A stretch of DNA of 64,000 nt from the NCBI GenBank assembly GCA_010279815.1, contig QEOQ01000214.1:1378012-1442011 (forward strand), read 5' to 3'. The stretch comes from Brachionus plicatilis. Lineage: Eukaryota; Rotifera; Eurotatoria; Ploima; Brachionidae. The notes under the pieces were generated by a model. The model ran no database searches. It saw nothing but the letters and a program-made list of their open reading frames with translations, and was not told the DNA's origin. The translations under genes and the position numbers were made by a program. Of the stretch, positions 51,181-64,000 are shown in pieces (the stretch's first letter is position 1; each line of letters starts with the position of its first letter).

Positions 51181-52795
51181 TTATTTGGTGCAAGTCTTTT
51201 GATAGACACATATACCTTGAAGCCTAAAGAATTTTTTTATATTTTGTTTTTAAAGAAAAAAAAATTGAAATCGATTAAATGTTTTGGTACCCTAAGATAA
51301 CCATTTATAAAAAAATATCTAATTTTTAGGCTTTATTCATAATTTTGTAGGTTGTCTTCTAGATTTAGATCTAGACAATAAATTTAGACATTCAATTAAT
51401 AATTATTATTATTATTTATATTGTTATTAATTGCTTTATCTTCTTCAAAAACAAATATTATAAAAACAAAATAAAATTTATAGTAAAATTAACTGTTTAA
51501 AATTTACTGAAGTAGAAAAATAAAATTATTTCAGTTTGAATGAATGGATATTAAAGTTATAAATTTAAATTTGTGAATTAACTTTACCTGAATTATCTAA
51601 ATTTTTGAGTGTTTTTGTTAAATAAATTAAAGATCAATCATATTGATGTTAATTTAGTAATGAACCATTATATTTATTTCTTAAAAATTATTAAAATCAT
51701 TAGATTATTCAAGCTTTAAAATTTTAAATGATCGTTTTGATCCTAAAATTTGATCTAAAATTTAATTTGCCGTTTTTAAACTCCCAATTTTGAAACTTTG
51801 AATACCAAATAAGAATAGTTTTATTGTTTAAAATTTCTTAAATATTACCAATTACCATTATTAAATAAAATCACGCGTAAAATTACGTTAAAATAGAAAT
51901 TCATAGCACAACTGTAAGTAGTTTTTTTCATTTTTTTTTAAATTGTGTTAATTAGTAAAAAATGCTTTGTTTAAAAATTGAACTCATTTTCCGCATTATA
52001 AAAGTTATTGATCTTCTTTGTAATTTAAAAATTTAGAGACCTATGTTTTTAAGTGATTTTGAATATTTTTTTAAAGGACTTTTTGATATTGCAAAAAAAT
52101 AAGTAAAAAATTTCTAAATACTTAAATATTTTATGTTTTTTAGAACATTTTTCTATATTTTAGAAGAAAGTTATTTTTTTGCAATGAAATTTAAAGATTT
52201 TTGTTTTAAAAGAATAAAAACCAAACATTTTATGTTTGATGTAATCTATTTTATTCCAATAGAAAAACGATTGCAAAAGTAATTCACTCTTTTTCATGCA
52301 TTTTCAAATATGTATAAAAATATTTATTAAAAGACCAAAAAATACACCAAATGTTTTATCCAATTTTTAAGGTTTTTTACACTTTACTCACTCTTAAAAA
52401 TATACACTTAATAAGTTAATTTAAATTTTAAATTTTATTTTAAATAAACAAAATTGTTTGTAACACCATTTAAATCATAAGCAGAGTTATTAATTTTTTC
52501 TACCGATTCGCTGGTTTTCGAAATATTTTGCGAGAACTTAAAATTTTAATTATTTCTATTTATTTAAATTTAACGCTCCATATGCGGAATAAAAAAAGCT
52601 ATTAAATTTAAACAAAAAAATAAAATTCTTAAATTATATTTAGTTTAAAAATTATCTTAATAAAATAAACTGGACTAAAAAAATTAATATTTTATGTTTT
52701 TATTTTAATTTGTTTCTTATTTCATGTTTTGATCTAGTCCCGAAAATTCTTCTAAAAAGCTAATAAGGATTAACGAGACCTGTTAATATTTTGCT
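51176..52795. repeat. Mosaic of duplicated blocks downstream of the SPO11 pseudogene
   Basis: Consecutive segments come from separate places: 51176-51480 is the inverse of 21200-21520; 51490-51770 is a direct copy of 36640-36950; 51953-52795 is a direct copy of 21627-22400, with an extra ~110 bp at 52447-52555. Identities are about 85-95 percent by eye. No gene within. Confidence 0.8.
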
Positions 52796-53375
52796 CAGAC
52801 TTGGGCAAAAGTCAAAAAAAAAAGTCATTTTAAAGTCTTTTCAAAGTCAAGTCAAATGACTTGACTTTAAATATTTTTTTTAAAAAAAAAGTCAATTGAC
52901 ATGACTTTAATTTTTTTTGTTAGCAAAAAAATTTTGCAAATTTATTTATTTAATTGTTTATCTGTATCGAGCTAGTGCTCCTTCAGAATGAAAATATAAA
53001 AAAAAAAAAATATATATAAAATCTGTTTTTATCATGAATGAAGCATCCATCGCTGTCGGTCTACTCATCTAGACTCCTGGATTGATTTGAACTAGTCGAA
53101 ATCGGTAAAAAGGTCGAAAGGGGTCTTTTATTCTGAAGGAGCACTAGCTCGATACAGATAAACAAATAAATAAATAAATTTGCAAAATTTTTTTGCTAAC
53201 AAAAAAAATTAAAGTCACTTGACTTGACTTGACTTTAAAAAATAAAAATTGAAGTCAAGTTTTTATTTTGTTTCTTTTTTAAAGTTAAGTCAGATGACTT
53301 AACTTTAAAAAAAAATTTAAAGTCAAGTCAGATGACTTGACTTGACTTTGACTTGATGACTTTTGCCCAAGTCTG
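52796..53375. mobile_element. hAT-like MITE with perfect 8-bp duplication and captured retroelement tails
   Basis: 580 bp, CAGACTTGGGCAAAAGTC to GACTTTTGCCCAAGTCTG, flanked by ATTTTGCT on both sides (52788-52795, 53376-53383). Arms are repeats of AAGTCA / TGACTT. The core (52936-53175) holds two inverted retroelement ends (GAGCTAGTGCTCCTTC and GAAGGAGCACTAGCTC). The source block at 22376 lacks the element, giving an empty site. Confidence 0.9.
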
Positions 53376-53399
53376 ATTTTGCTTAATAAAGCAATAGTA

Positions 53400-53640
53400 T
53401 TTAGCAATAGTAATTCAACCAACAAGTACGTTGACAAAATATTTGCTTGAAATGAGTTTACTCGATTTTGACTTTTCGATATTTAAAACTTCTTATGTTG
53501 CTGCAAGCGCTTTCAGCTTAACTTTTAAAATATTCAAAACATTCGAATATTTAAAATGTAAAAGGTTGCAATCAGAGTGTCGAAGCAAGTTGGTAGAACA
53601 GAGACATTTTTTCAAAAAATAATTTTATAATTTTTTATAA
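53400..53640 (+). pseudogene. Cyclin C-terminal-domain fragment
   Basis: Frame TLTKYLLEMSLLDFDFSIF, continuing KTSYVAASAFSLTFKIF, resembles the second cyclin fold of A/B cyclins (consensus AKYLLELSLLDY...PS.IAA.AL.L). It breaks off after about 45 residues into unrelated sequence ending at a TAA. A ~70-bp part (TTGCTGCAAGCGCTTTCAGC to TATTTAAAA) recurs at about 53975-54045. No start or first cyclin fold nearby, so a gene fragment. Confidence 0.6.
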
Positions 53641-53814
53641 TTAATTTTATTATAATTTTCTTTTTTAAGATAAATTTCTAATCTTATATTCAAAATCATG
53701 TTTCAAAATTAAAAAATGTCTTCTTTCCCACTGACACTGCCACTCAATAGCCATCAAATACACAGGTGTCAAGTTCGCACAACAATTGTGTAAAGTTGCT
53801 AAAAATTTATTAGT

Positions 53815-53858
53815 TTAGGGTAAGGGTTAGGGTAAAAGTAAGGGTAAGGGTAAGGGTT
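53815..53858 (+). repeat. Telomere-like TTAGGG/TAAGGG tract
   Basis: About seven degenerate units of TTAGGG, TAAGGG and TAAAAG. Similar G-rich or C-rich pieces lie at 54933-54946, 54971-55002, 55158-55164 and 55207-55232. An interstitial telomere-like sequence. Confidence 0.75.
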
Positions 53859-54049
53859 TTTTTTACTTAATTATTCAAACTTAATTGATTGTCTTAATTA
53901 ATTAAAAAAAAAACTCCTTTTGAATGCAAAAATTCGAAACGACTAAACCCTCACCCTTTCAATTTTCAAACCATCTTAAGTTGCTGCAAGCGCTTTCAGC
54001 TTAACTTTTAAAATATTCAAAACATCCGAATATTTAAAACGTGAAAGGT

Positions 54050-54195
54050 TGAAAGCAACGAACTGGACAGACTGAAGCAGGAGAGGCTGAATGAAGCCAA
54101 GAGGAAACGCGACGAAAGATTTAAAAAAGTCAAGCAAAAACCAAAGGAGGACGCCGAACTGAAAATCCAGAAATGGAAATCAAAGATTCAGTAGC
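54050..54195 (+). pseudogene. GC-richer C-terminal exon fragment, charged helical tail
   Basis: About 48 codons ending at TAG (54193-54195): NELDRLKQERLNEAKRKRDE, then RFKKVKQKPKEDAELKIQKW. Lys/Glu/Arg-rich, coiled-coil-like. Codon use is GC-richer than neighbouring DNA and resembles the kinesin exons at 59 kb. I do not recognise the protein; it follows directly on the cyclin-fragment duplicate without an evident start. Confidence 0.35.
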
Positions 54196-54479
54196 GTTTT
54201 TGCCTCTTTAATTTTTTTCCCCTCGAATTTTTTTGGTTTTTGGTTTATTTATCATATTTTGGCCATCTAAGTGCGTGCCAGGAGATTAATATCGAGGAAA
54301 TTTTTGAGATCAGGGATGCAAGTATGGGGAGAGGCTGTCCAGTACCAACCGGACCATGCCGCCCATCTGGAGGCTAATAAAATTAATGGCTAAAAAACCT
54401 TCCAATTTTTCAAAATAATTTGTGAATTTGCAGTCATTTAAAGCGGAATGCTGAAACGATATAGGTATACGATAAAGTA

Positions 54480-54845
54480 TCGGCATCGGTGCCCCACACA
54501 AGCAGGCCACTGGAGAACATCAACTTCAATGTCGCCAAGAAAGTGGCACAAGGTGTTTATTATTATTCATATTTAAATGTTAAAAATAAAAAAGAGAAAC
54601 TAATAGTATATAACACCGAGCCACCCATTATATCAATGGACGATCCTATTTTTCAGGACGAAGAGTTAAAAAAGCCTTTTGATTATTTAAAAGACTATAA
54701 TACTATTTATGAGTATTTGGCTGAGGATTACATCAAACATATCCCTAAAAAGAAAGTTACAGACCGGGTGAGCGAAAAAGCAAACGAAAATTTCAATGCT
54801 TCGACAACTTATTTGTATCCATTTACAGGATGGATACAAATATAA
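54480..54845 (+). CDS. Unrecognised frame of about 120 codons
   Basis: Open from about 54477 to the TAA at 54843. The first part (HTSRPLENINFNVAKKVAQG) is GC-richer; the rest is AT-rich with PPIISMDDPIFQDEELKKPF and YIKHIPKKKVTD. No signal peptide or membrane segment. It looks like genuine coding sequence by composition but I cannot name it, and the surrounding patchwork suggests a partial gene. Confidence 0.35.
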   Translation, partial: SASVPHTSRPLENINFNVAKKVAQGVYYYSYLNVKNKKEKLIVYNTEPPIISMDDPIFQDEELKKPFDYLKDYNTIYEYLAEDYIKHIPKKKVTDRVSEKANENFNASTTYLYPFTGWIQI

Positions 54846-54899
54846 CGAACGAAAAGTTATTACAGAGACTTAATTTTGATGACTTAAATTTTTTTTAAA

Positions 54900-56502
54900 T
54901 ACTTTTTATTGAATATTTATCAATATATATTATTAGGGTTAGGGGGAGGTTTTTTTTTCTTAATTATTCAACCCTAATTGGTGGTCTAACCCTTAACCCT
55001 AACAATTGTTTTAGTTCTACAATATGAACGAGCACGTTAGCACGTTAGACTTCAAGTGCAATTAATAGAAGGTCTACTTCAAGTTAAATTTTTGAACCAT
55101 AGATATTTTGGCCATCTAAGATGGTAAATGATCTGGTACACGGTACAGAAACAATTATTAGGGTTAATCCTCCTTTTACGATTAGAATATAAAATAGAAA
55201 AAATAAACCCTATCCCTACCATAACCCTTAACCTTTCCAACTCCCCAACAGAATATTCCTAATTCAATTTAGAGCCCGAAGAGTATATATTGCCGAACAT
55301 GAGCAAAATCAGAGCGTTCCAGAGAGAACCGGAACAACGAAAATTTGTTTAATAGAACTGAAAGTGCCTTTTTTTGATTCGGAATTAACGAATGAAAAAA
55401 TTATTAAAAAAAAAAGAAAAATCGACTGGCAAAATGTCATAAGACTATGTCATAAGCTATTTTTGGTTTCCCGACTTAAATACAATGATAAATAAATGTT
55501 TAAAAATATAATTTTTTTAATTTAAAATATTAAAAATTAAGAATATTAACTTTTATTTCTTAATAATATTTTTTTAAAAAAATTGTAAATAAAAGTGGTT
55601 TAAATTTTTTGGTTTATTTTACGTAACGTATACAATGTTGAAATAACATTGAAAAAGAGAGATGTTTCTTATAAAAGATAATGTTAAGTTAATATTGCAG
55701 GCATGAAAAAATTGTTTTTTTTTTAATTTTGAATTAGGTTTTGTGTTTTTATGATATTTTAGATAATTTTTTTTCGTTAAAAAAAAAACATCTACGCTCT
55801 GTTTTCCATTTTTTTTATAAATTTAGTATTTGTTAATATGCATCAAAAGAAATCAAATTATCACTTAAATCAAAAATTTAAAAAATTAAGTGTATTATAG
55901 TTCGCAAAAAAAAGAATAAAATTTGATCGCAAATATGTGATTAAAACCGACTAGATAGAGTTTTTCAACGATTGAATATTAATTTAAATCTAAATGAATT
56001 ATTTAATTTTTTCTCAACTTTTTTTTTAATTTTTTTGTTTCATATATATTTTGAAGGTTGGTAAAGGTTCAGATAAATAAAAAATAAATAATTTTAAATA
56101 TTAAAAAGAATTTTAAATTTTTTTTTCAAATTTACAAATTAAACTCATTCTATTTTACTAAATAGTTTATTTTCAAATATGAAAATGCTTGCAATATTAA
56201 CTTAAAATTATTTTTTTATTTAAAACTTAAAAAATATTTGAAATATCGCATTTTTTCATTTTTCATATTTTGTCACACTGCCAATTAAGCATTAAAATTT
56301 TTCTTTTCATCTGAGGTTCAGGAAATGCAAAACGTCCACGCTATTTTGGAATTCGATTTTCGATTCCAAATTCGTAATCTGCATATGAGAAAACTCTAAA
56401 AGGCCAATTTTTTAGGGGGGTCGAAAAAAATTTTTTTTGTCTGGATGGGCTCAAAGGTTTCATTAATTTGCCAAAGTTTACTATGAATAAAATTTAATAA
56501 AT
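54900..56502. other. Spacer with further telomere-like pieces and a dispersed repeat
   Basis: 54950-54985 (T run then CTTAATTATTCAA..TAATTG..GGTC) repeats the sequence that follows the telomere-like tract at 53859-53895. 56320-56450 is the inverse of 13088-13290. No gene seen. Confidence 0.5.
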
Positions 56503-57234
56503 CAGAGTTGGGAAACTGATACTGAATAACTGATCAGTATCAGTTAATTTCAGTTATCAGTTAAACTGAAACTGACCGATAACTGATTTTGAATTAACTG
56601 AGACTGACTGAAAACTGTTTTACCATTTATTTGAATTTTTGAAAATTTTTTTTTCGGTTTTAATTTAGTTTTACACTTATATATTTTTTTGACTAGTTAG
56701 TAATGCTTTGCAATAAATAAAAAGCTAATATATGAGCCGAGTGTCCATGAGGAAAACTTTGAAAATTTTGAATTAAAAAGGTTTGAAAATGAACTTGATC
56801 TCTATTTAAGTGAAATAAATGAAAAAACAGAATGCAATATCCTAAGTTATTGGAAAAATCGGTCTAGAGATTTTAAAGTTTTATCTTTGTTAGTGAGAGA
56901 TATTTATTCGATTCAATCGAAAAACCTATCGAAAAATATTTTTCTGGGTCTACATTTTTGATGAGACCACATATAAGTAGATTCACTTATAAAAATTTAT
57001 CAAATATAATGTTTCTAGAATGTAATAAAAGATATATGTAAATATCCGTTTTAAATGTTAATTAGACTTTAATTTTTATAAACTGTTTAATAAATAAACT
57101 AATTGTATCATTTTTCTAATTAACTGATTTTTAACTGATAACTGATACCCATTAACTGAGACTGATACTGAACTGATGCTCGAAAAACTGATACTGACTG
57201 AAAACTGATTTTTTTATAACTGATCCCAACTCTG
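56503..57234 (+). mobile_element. Internally deleted hAT transposon with transposase C-terminus
   Basis: 732 bp; ends CAGAGTTGGGA and TCCCAACTCTG, flanked by TAATAAAT / GAATAAAT (7 of 8). Both subterminal regions are packed with ACTGATA / ACTGAAA repeats, probably transposase-binding sites. About 56735-57040 encodes a decayed hAT dimerisation domain: NELDLYLSEINEKT, ILSYWKNRSRDFKVLSLLVR, DIYSIQ, then after a frameshift MRPHISRFTYKNLSNIMFLE. The catalytic part is missing, so it is non-autonomous. Confidence 0.88.
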
Positions 57235-57242
57235 GAATAAAT

Positions 57243-58501
57243 GCATAAATCTTAACCAAAAGTATATAAACATGTAAAACCACATATCACATGAAAGAGC
57301 GTAAAATTTTCTACTAGAAAATGGTCTTTTTATCTTCCAAAAAAAACTTAATCTTAGAAATTTTTTCAAAAAAAGCCCAAATTTAACACGTTTTTTTGGT
57401 TAATTTGTAACTTGCCCGAGGGAATCCTCATAACCCTCGATTATTTTTGCGAATTCTGAAAATTTGGAACAACTGATAGGTTTTAATTTTTTTTTTCTTT
57501 TATTTCTCTTAAAAAAAGCGCTTAAAATGAGGCATTTTTTAAAAAAAATGAAAAAAATAAAGTTTTTCGAAGTTTTCAATCAAAATGTGTATATGTATAA
57601 GTTTTCCCTTCAAAAAAAAATATAATAATTGAAAATTTGAAAAAAATTAATAAAATTTTTGTATCCTTCATTTTTGCTTACTCAAATACTTAATTATGCC
57701 AAAAAAGAACAAAAATTTCCTGAACCTTATTTATTATTATAAAATTTTTTAAAAACTTTTTTTTTCATCGCAAAATGATTCTGTTAAGTAGACTTTTTGT
57801 GTCATAGCTTTTTGTTCTTGGATAACATTTAATTATTTTGAGAGAGCAACCGACTCATCAATCAAAAAATTTTCTAAGCATTAAATTTTCTGAAAAGCTA
57901 AATAGATTTTTTCTTGAATAATAAAAAAATTTAAAATCAATTTCAAATTTAAAAATAAAAATAAATATTTAATTGAATTTAAAAAAAATGGAGAAACGAT
58001 TTTTGTAAAAATTTAATTAATTTACAATTTTTTTAACAAACAAATTTTTTTTCTACCGATTTAAAATAAAAAAAAAAGGTTTCTAAAAAATTCTCATTTA
58101 TTAATATAATAGCTCAATGTGTCATATTTACTAAAGATACAAGTTACGTCATATTTGCTCAGTGTGAGATTTAAAAAAAAAAAAATTTTTTAAATTGTAA
58201 AATAATCAATACATACTTTGAATTAGTTTAAAATTATAGAAAAAAAAATATATATTTTATATCCAGCATAAAATCGAGATTAAATAAAATATGGTCAAAT
58301 ATTAGATAATAATTGAAGAGATAGAAGAAGAAGAAGAAGAAGAGCGCCTATTTGAATCAAATTTTGTAGGCCTCCAAAAACCAAATTGCAAAAAATAAAA
58401 AAAGGGCAAAAAGAAAAAAAAAACCTAAGAAAAAATACAATAAAAATCAGTGTCTATAAAAAATTTCTTTTTTTTTTCTCAAGTCAACAAAAATCGATGG
58501 A
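57243..58501. other. Spacer downstream of the kinesin gene
   Basis: A/T-rich; no gene or repeat family recognised. A short GAA run occurs at about 58323-58342. Confidence 0.5.
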
Positions 58502-63440
<4,939 letters not shown>

Positions 63441-64000
63441 TTCTCTTCTTTTTTTGTTCTCCAAAATTCGTAATAAATATTTTGTTCAAGCAATTTTATT
63501 TTATTTTATTTAAATAAAAAGTTAATTTAAATTTCTAAAAAGAGAAAAATTTTTCAATAAAAAAAAAAAAAAAAACTAAACACTGAATGATGAATGTGTC
63601 GCTTGGCGATCCGCAAAACTTATCACCAGCTCTTATTTGATTGAAAATTGGTGGCGCTCAATCGGAGCGGCTAAGCTCCACATTTGGGCTCCATTTTGGT
63701 ACAAATAAAAAGAAAATTTAAATGAAAAAATTTAATTAAATTTATTGCAACAAATAGATTTTTGCATGTAGTCCCAAGATTAATGAATGCAAATATTTGA
63801 ATAAGTATGTGTGTGAGTGTGTGTGTGAGTGAAGCTAAACTGAGCGCTCTTAAGCAGTTAATTCGAAAAAGTGTACCCGCATGCAAGTTCGAACAAGTGT
63901 GGCTAGGAACATTATGTGCATGTGATTTGAAATTCACGGCCTTGTTTACTTGAAACTATAACAACGACAATTTGCCTCAAATGGTACGTAGTCAAGCACT
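63441..64000. other. Kinesin 5' flank to window end
   Basis: No gene secure. A less AT-rich block at 63590-63690 (CGCTTGGCGATCCGC, AATCGGAGCGGCTAAGCTCC) is a candidate promoter/5' UTR of the kinesin gene. A TG/AGTG microsatellite runs 63806-63832. At the very end ATG|GTACGT (63982-63990) could be a start codon with a splice donor for a plus-strand gene, but this cannot be tested here. Confidence 0.35.

Noticed and set aside
58323..58342. GAA trinucleotide run near the kinesin 3' end
   Set aside because: Short simple repeat without other features.
63671..63937. 88-codon minus-strand frame upstream of the kinesin
   Set aside because: Runs through a TG/AGTG microsatellite and has no recognisable domain; possible but unsupported.

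Overview
This is an AT-rich animal nuclear sequence with intron-bearing genes. Metazoan affiliation follows from the gene set: a kinesin-13, SPO11, DDX52, a KIAA0930 homologue, two MFSD2-type lipid transporters, an animal haem peroxidase, a LIV-1-type ZIP protein and a BK-channel beta-like subunit. Most introns are tiny (about 35-60 nt, GT...AG with A-rich acceptors); the long ones are long mainly because of inserted repeats. Gene structure, base composition and a jockey-like reverse transcriptase remnant make a monogonont rotifer (Brachionus-like) my best guess. That is inference, not proof.

Layout. 1-6381: AT-rich, no secure gene, a few coding-like scraps. 6382-8022 (+): BK-beta/TipE-like channel subunit whose last exon sits between two copies of one MITE. 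10207-12243 (+): DDX52 RNA helicase. 12244-15272: repeats, including a pogo-like transposon derivative. 15273-19546 (-): secreted haem peroxidase. 22450-23967 (-): SPO11. 24000-28300: non-LTR retroelement remnants. 28334-35853 (-): ZIP-family membrane protein that has lost the usual metal ligands and has repeat-filled introns. 38446-41355 and 42333-46121 (+): tandem MFSD2-like genes with different intron sets. 46259-48783 (-): KIAA0930 homologue. 50225-52795: mosaic of duplicated blocks including a broken SPO11 copy. 53400-55300: patchwork with cyclin-like fragments and telomere-like TTAGGG/TAAGGG tracts. 56503-57234: internally deleted hAT transposon with a transposase C-terminus. 58502-63440 (-): kinesin-13 with markedly GC-richer exons.

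The genes do not form a pathway; this is an ordinary animal gene neighbourhood. The distinctive feature is its mobile DNA. One MITE family has GG-TATTGTGAA termini and 9-bp target duplications (Mutator-like). A second has CAGAGTTG termini and 8-bp duplications (hAT-like). Both insert into introns and into each other, and several copies still have perfect target-site duplications. All exon models were built by hand from reading frame, splice sites and family alignment from memory; no database search was run.
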